In this document: piece by piece, positions 1-13,027 of the stretch
Layout: every line of letters begins with the position of its first letter
Position numbering within the stretch: the first letter of the stretch is position 1
Source: Bimastos eiseni
Lineage: Eukaryota > Annelida > Clitellata > Crassiclitellata > Lumbricidae
Length of the DNA stretch: 64,000 nucleotides
Direction: 5' to 3'
NCBI GenBank assembly: GCA_959347315.1
Contig: OY365817.1
Location: 2,266,295-2,330,294, forward strand
Position numbers and translations under genes: made by a program
The notes under the pieces: generated by a model
The model's input: the letters and a program-made list of their open reading frames with translations, nothing else
The model's database searches: none
Told to the model about the DNA's origin: nothing

Positions 1-985
1 TAACCGCTATCAATAGGGTAAAAAAGCATTAATAGGACAACTGTTTACCCCGGATTATCACTAATTGTAGCAGGATAACTGCTATATATAGGATGGCCAC
101 TACTTAACTTCTCTTAACAGGAAACTACTAGAATGGGATTGCAACTGCCCACAATTGGAAATTACTAAATATGATTGCCACTACTTATAATAGGAAACGG
201 CTAAATTAGGATTGCCACCACCCTTTTAAGGAAACTACTTAAATGGGATCACCACTACAAAGTGCAGGACACTAGTAGAAGAGAATTGCCACTACACAGT
301 TAACTAATTATGCCACCACTCATTTAGGAAACTTCTATAATAGGCTTGCCAATACTCATAATAAGGACAAACTACTAAAATGTACTAATGCCAGTACTAA
401 CAATAAAAAACTACTAAAATGGGAATGTCACTACTAATTACAGCTAACTACTACTAATTGCCACCACTCATACTAGCAAACGACTAAAATAGAATTTCTA
501 CGACTCATAAGTCGTAAGTATTCATATAGGATTGTCACTACTTTTAATAGGACAATGCTAAAATAAGATTACCACACTCATACTATGCAACTGCTTAAAT
601 AGGATTGTCACTAACCATAGTAGTAGACTACTAATTAGGATGTCCACACTTTTAATAGGAAACTGCTAAAAATTGGGCTGCCAGTACTGACAATAATAAA
701 CTACTAAAATAGGATTTACACTACTCATTAGACTACTGAAGTGGCATTTTCAATATTTTAATGGGAAACCACTGTAACAGGATTGCCGATACTTTTCATG
801 TGAAACTACTAAGTTAGATTTCCGGCACTTATAATAGGAAATTACAAAAATAAGATTTAAGATGAAAGTGCTAAAATGTGATTACCAGTGTTTTTTAATA
901 GGAAGCTATTAGACTACTAGCATCATCACAACTTATAATAGGACACCACAAAATAGGATTACCACGAATTTTAATAGGAGAATTG
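1..985. repeat. Degenerate AT-rich minisatellite, unit about 38 bp
   Basis: The block repeats a theme of aataggattgccactact followed by cataataggaaactacta with many substitutions and indels, roughly 25 copies. No coding potential. It lies beyond the 3' end of the dynein gene and runs off the left window edge. Confidence 0.8.
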
Positions 986-1165
986 TAGACTCGGGCTTCC
1001 TCGGCCGTGGGACCTACCATCTGGAATGGACTTCCATTAGTCTCCTACGTAAGAACTCCATTTTCATTTTACGCCTCTCTTAAAACTGTCCTTTGCAGCC
1101 GAGGGTTAGGCCGGCAGCGCCTCTGAGTAGATATCTTGAAGGGGTGCTATATCAAGCATTTGTAG
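985..1165 (+). mobile_element. L2/CR1-like LINE 3' end fragment
   Basis: Carries decayed coding sequence for the end of the reverse-transcriptase ORF (a P-S-G-M-D-type block that in related copies reads WNGLP, then LLKLSFAAE) followed by the short tail seen many times in the window, cttgaaggggtgctatat. Strongly degraded. Confidence 0.5.
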
Positions 1166-1686
1166 AAAATTTGCGACCAATCGATCCAGTGTATCTAAAG
1201 TTTCTTCTGGAACATACAAATATAACTTTTATTCTATATATGTAGACCTAAAGATTGTGTTAGGCAGCCAAGAGGACATGTCTGCAAAGAAAGCTTCGCC
1301 TGCTAATGTGGAGGTTACGGTGTTGAGACGTTTATTGACATCGACTGGTGGCGATGTTTTGTCATTAGTTAGCATCTAATGTCATTAGATAGCCTGCTAT
1401 CTAATGACATTAGATGTTCATCATCATCAGGCCAGGGTCATATGGTCAGGGTCATGTTCGACGACGACGAAATACAAGCGAATCAGTCACAACGTCAGAA
1501 TATTTGGAAACATTCTTGACTTACTACGTATCACAAGTGAAAAATACTGGTGAGTCAGACACTTAATAAAAGTCAGAAAACAGAGTTGTGTGAAGGTCAT
1601 GACGTCACATTCATAACATATTCATTTAAATGATCTCACAGTGTACTCACTCTGGGCTCTCATTCTTCCTATCGGACTATTCCGCC
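1166..1686. other. 3' flank of the dynein gene
   Basis: Contains a short inverted pair of ctaatgtcattagat-type sequence at about 1363-1410 and the AATAAA candidates. Part of it is probably 3' UTR. Nothing else recognised. Confidence 0.5.
1331..1336 (-). terminator. Candidate polyadenylation signal of the dynein gene
   Basis: AATAAA on the minus strand about 350 bases past the stop codon. A second AATAAA lies at 1229-1234. The choice is a guess from position only. Confidence 0.35.
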
Positions 1687-1970
1687 TCACTTTGTGTCTG
1701 AAAGCAGGGCCACTCCTCGCATGATCCAGTGATCCGGATCAGCCTGGGTCTTCAGAAGTAGTGGGAAGATGTAAGTGAGGTCGGTTCGTCGTGGCTTCTT
1801 ATAGACGGGGCATTCGTAGAGACCGGAGCTCTTGCGACGTTCACCGTTAATGGCGAAGATGTGTACGACGGGAAGAGCGGTGTAGAGAACCTTTGGTGGT
1901 GGCTCCACCAGACGATGACTTCTCCGATCCCAACCAGCTCCATCCAAGAACAAACCGTGCACATAAACGC
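1687..1970 (-). CDS. DNAH5/DNAH8-like: Dynein heavy chain exon 25, C-terminus and stop
   Basis: After TTTGTAG two bases complete Gly, then [56 protein letters not shown] and the terminal [14 protein letters not shown], then the stop at 1687-1689. Length and end agree with other DNAH5/8 proteins, so this is the true C-terminus. The intron acceptor tract is formed by a SINE tail. Confidence 0.96.
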
Positions 1971-4900
1971 CTACAAATCAAGTTCAAACAAATCAAGTTC
2001 AAACAAATCAAGTTCAAACAAATCAAGTTCAATTTGATATTGCCCTTCTTCCAATATTTCAGGAGTGCACGTACGCCTCGACGGCGCAATCGCATTTGTA
2101 CTGCAGAGCAATTATGCGCGATGGACTTGCTCAAGATCCTTACATAGTGACGCCTCGGACGAGGGTCGAACCAGCTCACTCAGCGAACACTGAGCATTAT
2201 GGGCCGACCGCTCTAACCAATTGGCCACCATGCCACACACTAGTAGATTAAAAATCTAACATTGATTTCACTTTGGTAGTGCAGTAATCTAGCCTAGATA
2301 AAGGAAGAGGGCAACCCTAATGATCGTTGTTGTCCGCCGCCACCACCATCACCGTACCCACCCACCATCACCACTACATCCACCCACCATCACCACTCCA
2401 TCCATCCACCATCACCACTACCACAACAACACACAGACCTTCCGTTGGTCCATTGACGACATCTTCCTTCATCAACCGTGTCACTTCATTATCAAGTACG
2501 ACGCCATCTAGTGCCCATCCCTTGTGCGCCCTCGTGATCTCCTGCCTCATGGCCGTCAGAAAGCCCTGAGGGTTGAAGAAGCCAGTCATCCAGAAGACCT
2601 TTGGGCGACATTCGAACAACCAACCACTGAACTGAGTGTTACGATCCAGCAGATCCGTACACCAGAATCCGAAGGTGGCCGACTCCCAGGATATCTGTGG
2701 AAATTTAGTTATTAACGTCATTATAATTATACTACTAACATGATATTACTAATAGCAATGATTAGTGTTGATACGGTTGAAATAATAGCAATATTATGTG
2801 CTATTAATTTGCGGTACACGACCTTTTGGTTGCAGCAATAATCCAGATATTTCTCTTTCTTTTATGTAAACTGGACATAAAATAATTAGTAATCGTAACC
2901 GTATATTTATATAGCTCCACTTTGAGACAAGAGGCGTTTCAGATCCGGATCTGTTTCCTCACTGACGAAGGGAGCAGTTTTCGTGTGGTTGCGGAACTGA
3001 TCGGAGGTTAAGGAAGAATAGTTAATTGGAACTGAGATAGCCAGTTCCAGCTGGAGGGACTCGAAGTGGCGAAACTTCTACACTAAGTCATAGAAGTACG
3101 AGTCAGTGAGACGACTAAATAGCCCAGAGCTGAAGAACGACTGGGTTAAGGAGATACTCGAGGCCCTCAGGTACAGTGGAATAGTCAGCAAGACTTCCGC
3201 ACGAGGGAACAGCCTTAAACGTAATACACTGGCGGATGGGGAGCCAGTGGAGAGAGTCTTTGGTAAAAGACTAGATGTGGTCAAATTTCCCGATAAACTC
3301 TACAATGTGGGCTGCAGCATTGAGGATGACCTGCATAGGTTGGTGTCACGCGCAACACTTTGGACTATGGCGCTATATAAAAGTCATCGATCGACAGCAG
3401 AGGCGTATGAGGATTACGGATGAATGAAGACGTCTACCTGACACATGAGATGGGAGACATCAATGGGCTTCGCCGGAGGCAGACGGCCTCAATACAGACG
3501 GCGAAAATTATGCAAAGATCATCGGGGTGTCAAGCAACGAAACCCGACACCTCGAGGCAGACGCCTACCCCTTCCATCTCTACGACCCACAGACAAGAAA
3601 CTCAGGAATCAGTTGAAGATTTGGTCTGGACCGGCTGGTTGACACGGATCATGAATAGGGGACAATTCCGATACGAACGGCGCAACCCACTAGGCGGTAT
3701 AACTGTAGTGATGTAATTCAATGACACTGACAAGGCCCAGCCATGACAGCCGCTAGTAACTGGACGCCCCCTAGGGATCTGACGTTACGCTAGGGACGCC
3801 AAGACCCGACCAACCAGGGTTTAGTAATGGTTTCTGCAGGTGACCTGTCGTCCAATAGAGATACGAGTTTTGTGTTTGGGATGGCGAAGGAAATCGCCTC
3901 TAGAAGGATTGATATAGCGTAGCAAGCAAGGGAAGCGGGACTTGTTTCGGAACTGGGGGAGACGCTAGGTCGTTCTGACGATAAAGGTAATCAACATAGT
4001 TGGGAATCCCGTCTCCAACGTAAACCAGGGAAACATTTCTAAAAGGACACTAATAACTCCAGTAAGTGTAGATAGGATAAGTGGTGATAAGTGTATATAT
4101 ATAATTAACTATACATATTAAAACCATCAAGTGTGTCGTGTTGCTGAGCCTGGTGATAGAGGAAAGAACTAGCGGGTACTCTCGTCATCAAGAAGAAGGA
4201 GTGGCGAGAGTGAAATCTGCGATAGTTTGTCTTGTTAGTTTAAATGGAAGAATGACCAAACAATTAATAATAATAATACTGCCAGTGTTGACATTAACTA
4301 GCATTGATGTGTGTGCATCAGTGTTAATAGCAGCACCAAAAGTATCCTGAATATGAATCATGATCTGACCCTTCTCCATGCCACTGGGATGCGAGCGTCG
4401 TACATGCAGTCGAGAGCATCCTTCAGGTTCTCTGACATGATGATCGTTCCATCGATTGCCAGCTTCAGATCCTGCAGAGTGTCCCTGACCGTCGTCAGGA
4501 CCTTCTGCATCCGATCAATCTCTTGACGCAGGAAGATCGTCAGAGGTTGAGCCAAACCCATCCGCTTCAGACAGTCGCGTACCTACCAAATAAATATTAC
4601 GTCTATCAAAAATACAATATAAAGCCGCTATATAAATGTTTGGATACACATGCTAACTAAGGCATATGGTTAGCATTGTGCGAAAACTGGGATCTGCTTG
4701 CATTGCCGTTTAACATATTAATGGCATGACCTGGTATTATTGTTGGCGCTACCTATTCCTTAGTGCATTGTGCAAAATATTAAAAAGAGTTTAAAGACAT
4801 TTTGACAACAAAGATCGTTGCCGTCAACATACATTTGCGTGGCATATTCACTTAAAGCATCTTTGTAAATTGTTGGATGTTGGCATTATACTCAAAAGTG

Positions 4901-6405
4901 AATCAAAATGAAGGCAAATCAATCGACACTTACCCCTTTTAAATTGCTAATCAGTCACAGGGCAGCTTTCCGTCCCATATGTATTGGCCAATTGAAACCA
5001 CCTTCGTTATAGGCTAGGTTTTGAAACACCGTCGATTGATGCTTTGTGCGTTACACGTCGGCGCAATAGAAGTTGCCAATTACAAGAACAATAATTACCA
5101 TCTATGCGCTGGTCTAAAGACGGCCACCGTTCATTTTCAGTTAGAAGAGCATTGCCTTATGTTGTAATAAATGGAATTGAGAAGACACTGGACTACTGGC
5201 AAGTATACACACATAATGTGACATATAAAGTATACTCATTAATACATACATATCACATATCAACATACATACGTACATTCAATCATGCATTATTATTATT
5301 ATTGTTATTATTATTATTATTATTATTGGCATTTTGTGTGTGTTTGTATATATGAATTTGTGTGTGTGCGTGTGTGTGTGTGTTTTAGGGCTATGGCCGT
5401 GCAAAACAATGTAAATTTATGATTATTCAAAAGGAATGTTCCTACGTTTCAAAATATTTAGCGTTAATCCAGTCCCACTTACCTGATGGTAGGGCTGCCA
5501 CCGCCATCTAGGCACATACCACGTGATATTAGGGTTAGGAATAGCACAACACAATGCATGTGTCATACCTAGGTCAAAGGTCAAAATGTGGGTGGCAGAA
5601 CATGCACTATACACACTACTGACCCCTAGGTCAAAGGTCACTCAGATAAGAAAACAGATTTTGGGAACGCCCCTTAAGGCTAGGGTTAGGACGTCATACC
5701 TGTCATAATTCTGGACCAAAGTTTGAGCCGGAACAAATATTCCCCTCACTATGTATACCAGTTTGGTGCTTTGTGAATTTTGATAGCGCCGCCACAGAGG
5801 ACATTAGAAAATGCGCTACATAAACGTGGGAAACCAAAGAGACGATGGTTAATACCTCGTGGGCGATATAATCGTCTGGTAGTTTTGCGAGCATGTCGTC
5901 TGCCAGACGATAGACGACCGCTTCCCTCGTCTCTCCACCGGTTCCACTGGCATCCTTTGGCTGGATGCTTACCACCTTCTCCAGCATCTCATTCGCTGTA
6001 TTCGTCTGGTACCTGGAATTTAAGAAAAGCCACAGACACATCAAATAAATCATTTAATTGAATAGGTACATTTCGGACGCTTTGAATTCAAGTTCACAGT
6101 ACAGAGTGGGAAGGACAATGTCATTTCAAATTGACGTTGGCACGTTGGTACCGATTTGACGTTGGCCACATAGGAACGAAAGTAATCTTACACAAACTGG
6201 ACGTTGAGAGAATTTCCCCAAACAATGGTACTTTAGATCTTTACAGAGATCTATAAACGAGTGCATTCCAAGCGAACATATGAACAACCGCTCAAAGCTG
6301 ATGCTTTCCAATAACCACACCAACACATGACCTTAAACCTTGGTGTAATAATAACTGCAGTTGGTCAAAGCGTTTTCCTTAAACACCTTTAAGAAGTTAT
6401 CACCA

Positions 6406-6446
<41 letters not shown>

Positions 6447-9400
6447 TATATAATGATATGGGCAGTGGACAATGGAAACGATCAAAAAGTAATTAGTATG
6501 CCCCTTTATTGCCAGATCAATGCCTGGATAAAGGCGGAGGGCGACACTACTGTCTTTGCCATCATAGAGTCGCAAAACTGAAACGAACCAAGCAACCATT
6601 ATAATTTAACATCACCCTTGCAGCTTATGAAATAACAATGGAAAGACAAACAGATTAGCAAACAGACGAGGACGATGATGGACGTATAAATAAGACGCGC
6701 AGATTATGTTCACGCGTGCGTGTCATAACTAGAGTGCCTCTAAATTAATTACATAATCATCTCATAACTTGAAAACGTTCTTCACTGGCTGTATTGCCAC
6801 CAGTCAGGAAATAACCGCAGAGAAATTCCAAGTTCAAAGCCTTTTCGTAAATAATTTGACCATCCACGCTTCGTCCGTTTAGTGATCACCCATCCGTGCT
6901 TGTCAACGTAATTATAACTGTACCAGAGCCAGTGATGCGAGACAGATCACTGCTATGAGCAGATCCTTGCGTCATGGGGCGATTCTCAGTTGTCTGCCCG
7001 TCGACGTATGACCCACACCCCACCTTAGATCTTCTGCTCTTCTCTAACAATTCTCTATCCCATATTTCCATTTCTATTCTTCTCTTAAATCTGTCTTTTC
7101 GGCCGAGGCTTGACTGGTAGCAGAAGATCCAATTGAAGGCTATTCCAAGCAGTCTGCTTGTGGCGATAACAAAATAGTCCTAAGCCTTTTGTAAAACAAA
7201 GGCATATTAGGCTATCTAATCTAAAGTTGGTTAAGTCGACATCGATGGTAACAGTCGCATCTCTAAGGTGGGGTGTGGGTCATAGGTCGATGGGCAGACA
7301 ACTGAGAATTGGCGTAGCTTGGGGACTGGCACTGTATGACTGGCACTGTATGACTGCGAACAGTGGCTGAGCCAGTATTTTGTTTCAGTTTAAAGACACT
7401 GATAGCAAATATGATAAGCATCGCCCTCCTCCCTTATCCAAGCTTAGGACTGGCACGGTCAGATTGTGAACAGTAGATGAGTTAGTGGTGAAGCCTTCTG
7501 GCTACGAGACAATTTAACATAAATCCATAACCATCCTTGGACACAGATAGTGTTTGGTTGGATGGATCCGGAGTTTAACGACCGCTTTTGACAACAATGG
7601 CCGTTGAAGTAGTCAGAAATTTGCTTGGCACATTACAGCACTTACAGCTAATAATTGTGAATATTAATTAAGAAAGAATGAACAATTTAGATAGCGTTTG
7701 AACGGAATCAACCACCGTATAGCATTGAAAAGCAACTATTAAAAGGTGTCTAAACGTAACAATATCACACTAACATTTATGTGTAGCGATTTATGTGTGT
7801 CTCAAATAGGCCGCTTACAGCGATGTCAACATGATTCGACTTTGGATAGGATACCATAGTCCAAGCAAGCTATTGGACGGGTGGAACTAGAGTCACACGA
7901 CAGCTTACGACAACATGAGCCGTTGCTGTCGACAAAATATTTTGCAACAATGGCTCATTACTTGCGAATGGGAAGTTGCTGCATAACCAAAATGATTAGC
8001 GTGCCCTTCTCCATGTCCAGCCTCGGGACCAGCGCTGTCAACGTGCGAACAGTGGTAAAGTTGACTATAACGATTAAACACTGAGCTTACTAATATTGAA
8101 TCGGAAATGAACGATTCAATGATATCAGAGTATCAGAGGGCAACAACGTAACTGTGATCGTATACAAGCTCTGTTTAGTTCATTTACGTTAAGCTACGAA
8201 TCTGCAGGATACAATAGAAAGAAATCGTTCTACTCTTTGTGATTTTCACCACGAGTCGTGGCAAGTGGCAGCGTTTTACTGCGCTTCAGCTGGTGTTCTA
8301 TTATCGCCCAATCGCCGACCATGTGCGCCCACATGTCTCATAACTACTAAGGCACGGAATGTACGCCCTTCGAAGCTCTGCTGGGCCAACAAAAACCTAA
8401 GATTTCTCGAACTAACCTCGAAAGATTCAATTTCATCTTGAAATATGGAGACCTCAACGAACCATCTCCTGTTCGATGTGGACACCTCCATCGCCTAGCT
8501 TCAGCATCTCCATCGAGTCGGCACAGGAGTGCAACCAGCCCATTTTTCTGGGTGTACTCCAATTGCAAACGCTGATGGCTCCAATCAGCGTCCTGAAGGT
8601 ACTGCTACCCACATTCAAAATAAGAAAAACTCAACGAAATTGGATCAATTGTGTGGGCCACTTTTTTCAAGGTGTGCTCAAAAACCTCTCAGCACCCTCC
8701 TAGCGGCGCCTCTGGTTCGACTTCCCAATGTCCGCTCGCTTGGGAACAGATCCTTCTCAGCGCAGGAACTTATATCCTCCTCTTAATTCGATAGGTTCTG
8801 CGCTTTTGAAAACTGGCATGAAGCCAACAACTCTCCGTCGGTCACGACCATCTTCCATAGACTATATCACTTTTGTATGTCATCAAATATGTCCGTGTCC
8901 ACACAGATGACACACTCTCGATGTCATCATCACACCAACAGGCGCTGTTATCAAAAAAAGCAACTAAAAACATTTGATGATTAAACAAAAATATTATAAT
9001 GTGCAAGGTACAATAGGGGAAAGACCCAAGAAGGACCGAGGTCCTGTAGGCGATGGCACCCATGTTAAGAGAAAAAACATTCAAAGGTCGGAGGTCGATA
9101 TATAGATAATACTAATAATTGCTTAACTAGTTAACTATTACATCATTGTCTAGCTAAATATTTAGTTACCAAGTTGACTATCTCGTATATTATAACAGTG
9201 AACTATTATGATACATTACATTTATGACTGATATCAAAACATAGTATCAAATTTGATTACATTCAAGTGAAGTCAACAAGAAGTACTCCTGCACACTCGC
9301 CTTAAAGATTTGGTATTGCTTTAAATTTACCTGGAATGTTATTCCATAACTCAGCACCAGAATATTTTATGGTGAATGTTCTTGAGTTAGTTCTGGCATA

Positions 9401-10669
9401 GATAGGTCTGTATGAGGAGGAGGAGGAGGGGCACAGACAATAAGGGTCAGCATCAGTTGGTGATGTAAAGTAATTATTGAAGACCAGAGGTAATTAATTG
9501 TGGTTGTATTTTAACATAAATTCAGATATTTGACACAACGTTATTAGTCTTAACTTAAGTAATCCTAGCTGTATGTATATGTTGTCAACCCGAGATAAAG
9601 GAGGATAACCAGCAATAAAGCGAACTGCTCGGTTTTGGAGGATAGTTAGTCGTTTCAGCCGAGAGGGGTAGTTGGATGCCCAGATAATATTGCAGTAATT
9701 TAGGGTGTATCATCGTATAATATAGGCTTTTACGTATATTAGTTGGTAAGAGGTAAGCAATAATATCCCAAGACTTTCGGCAATTTTTATTGAGATGCTG
9801 TGTATGTGGTCGTTCCAAGTTAAGTGATTATCAATCAAAACACCAAGGAATTTGACTGAGTTAACTTTCGTTACTGGTGTGTTGTTTATTAACAGAGGAA
9901 TTTCAATTAGGGGTAATGTCTTACGGTGAGAGCTGAATAGTATGTAGTTTGTCTTTTTAATGTTTAAAGATAGTTTGTTGGCTGCAAACCAATCATTTAT
10001 ATTTACAAGCTCATGGTTTAGCTGCTGGACCTATTTTTCATAGGACTTATTAGATGCAAGTATGTTTGTATCATCTGCGAACAAGTAGAAATGGAGTGCA
10101 GACGAAGCATTTGGAAGGTCGTTTATAAATAGTACAAAACAGTAAAGGAACCAGAATTGAGCTCTGCGGAACACCATGTTTTACTAGGTTTAGGGCAGAT
10201 AAATGATTATTACATTTGACTTGTTGGTATCTAAAGTTAGGTAACTGCGGCACCAAGACAAGGTTCCGAGGAAAGGAAACCAAGGAAACAACACAACATC
10301 ACAGGTCACAATACACTGGATGACGCCATCTACCCTGAATGCCACATGCCGTTAGTAAAGCATGGATACAGTGAATCATTAGGCCGTATTACGCCCAAGC
10401 AACTTTTGCCGACGTCAACTACGGCCATTCTAAATATAGTACACACTTACATTATTTTTATTATTACTATTATTACATTATTATATTATATCATATATAT
10501 ATTATATTATTAAATTATGTAATATGTAGTCCTATGAGATAGTCCTGATCCCTCAGATGATATAAAAATTGCCCAGAGACAGAAAAATGGGTGATCTGGA
10601 ACGGTTACGTCTGATCCGATTCAGACATAAAAATTATTATTGCTTTTATTATTATTATTATTATTATCA

Positions 10670-10700
<31 letters not shown>

Positions 10701-12968
10701 TATTATTTCTATTATTATTATTACTATTACTATTATTATTATTATTGTCACATATAGTGTTATTCATCATTGGCATTGCCAACGGATCTGTCATCAGGCC
10801 ATCTGAGCGCCGCTTATCAGTGGATTGTAATCTTGACATAGTACCCTGAAAAGCCACCGCATTGAAACGTTGGATCAATGCCGACAAGTTCTGGAAAAGG
10901 AAGTAGTCATATTATTAATTATATTAATTACATATCATTATATTATATTATATGTAGTTATATTATTAATGCGTCAACGGCCTTTCTTAGGCCTACTACA
11001 AGTTACGGTGTAATTGAACGGTTGGATCGAATCGCTAGTTAGGCTACATTTAAACGACAACATAGGTAGGCTTATAAGGTAAGATCGATGTCAACGGCCT
11101 TTGTAATGACAAGATGCCATAAAACACTGAACTGCTACTACCACCACCCTTTACAACTGTCATGACCTTTGAGACCGAAGGAGGTCATGTAACATAACCA
11201 ATATGTAATCGTGTCAGTCCCAAGCTTGTAGAATAAAGAAGGGAGACGCCGACCATGTTTGTTATGACACAGCGTCGCTAAACAGCAACAAAAGATTGTA
11301 CAAATATTAACTCAAACGGTTTAAATCGGTTTCGCTTACGCCAAACGTTAAGGTTTTCTATCCTTAGGTGGTTCGTCCGTAATGTAAAGAAACAGTTAGG
11401 AAACTGTTTAATGAATTCTTGCCAATAATGGGCGTGGTAAGATCGACATCAATGACGTCGGCATCGGCAAGATAAGGCTAGAAACTGAATACCCCAAATA
11501 ATTATACCCTCTGTTTAGACATCTTTAAATCGTGATTTTCTGGAGCATATAGTTGGCATAAAAGACTCCTTATGATATGCGAAAAACTGCTGCAAGAACT
11601 CAGGCAGTGCCAGTCCCGAGCCTGAATAAAGGAGAAGGGTGACGCTAATAATCTTTGTTAACACACAGTGTCGTTAAACTGCAACTACCTATACCTACCT
11701 TATGATGTGAAACTCCTCCGCTACAAGAACTCAGCCAGTGCCAGTCCTCAGCCTGGATAAAGGAGGAGAGCGAATCTAATGATCTTTGTTATCACAGTAA
11801 ACTGTCGTTAAACTGCCACTACCACCTTATGATGTTCATTCCAGGAAAAAACTCGCATAGTCATTAAATAAGCAAAATCTTGCACTGTACAAATACGTTT
11901 CCTTCCGAACTTTAAACGACTTCAGATGCGACTTATGGCATGCTAGTCCCAAGCTTGGATGAATGAGGAGGGCTACGCTAATGATCCTTGTTATTACATA
12001 ACGCTGTTGAACTGAAACAACTAGGCCTATTTCAGGTGACGATTAGAAGAAACTTTTTATCAATTTCAATCGCAGCTCAATTATAACTAAGACCTACGTC
12101 AATGGCCTCCGTAAGATGTTGTTGATGATAAGTTCTCTGCCCGAAGGTAGGTCCATTTGGCTTTACGCCACCCGGGGATGAGATGAGTGAAGTGGTCTCC
12201 CGTTGCCTTACTCACAGATAATTATGGGTGAGCAACTTGCCGAAGGTCGCTACGCGGTAATCGGACAACTCGTCGCCGGACAATTCGTCGCGGACAATTC
12301 GTCGCAGGACAATTCGGCGCGGACAATTTAACGAAAATATTGGACAATTCAGCGCGGACAATTCGTCACGGTAAATATCAATGTGTCTATAGGGTCAATG
12401 CGGGGTAGTTGGCTCTCGTCGATTTAATAGAATAAGCGACTTACTCATTGTAACGGTTTACTAACAGTCGAACAATTTTGGAGAGTACATTTCCCAAAAA
12501 AATTATTAACATTTAGTTGACAGTGTGTTAGATTAGAGTAACTTCTGGATCTAATAGACCCTAATTAGAGTGTATATGTTCCATTAAAACTTGATGTTAG
12601 GCATATAAATTTGGAAAACTTGACAGTATAATCTTAAATTCTAGTTTTAATATTTCTGTTTATTTGTATGGTTGCTTAATGAAGCTTTTACCATTGTTTC
12701 ATATTATTATTGACCACGCCGAATTGTCCGCGACGAATTGTCCTGCGACGAATTGTCCTAGAACCCACTACGCAGTGACTTGGAACCTGCAATCCTTCAA
12801 ACGCAACGGATGTTCGGTGAACATCCCACTACGCCACCGCGACCCACAAGATGTTGTTAAACGTTAAAAATGCAAATGCGTAAAGGCTGCTTAGACACCT
12901 TTAGAACGCTCCCCAAGCAATATATAAGCCAACATTTGGTTGAAACCCAAACATCAAAAGCTTATTTT

Positions 12969-13027
<59 letters not shown>

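Noticed and set aside
2150..2235. Functional tRNA gene
   Set aside because: A- and B-box-like words are present, but stems do not pair properly, and the sequence continues into a SINE body and tail.
8276..8786. Overlapping frames on both strands in intron 21/22
   Set aside because: Possible decayed LINE ([10 protein letters not shown] is faintly LINE-like) but too weak to annotate.
10569..10887. Poly-Tyr, poly-Leu and poly-Asn frames
   Set aside because: Translations of the (TTA)n microsatellite. The short non-repeat part ([17 protein letters not shown]) matched nothing I know.
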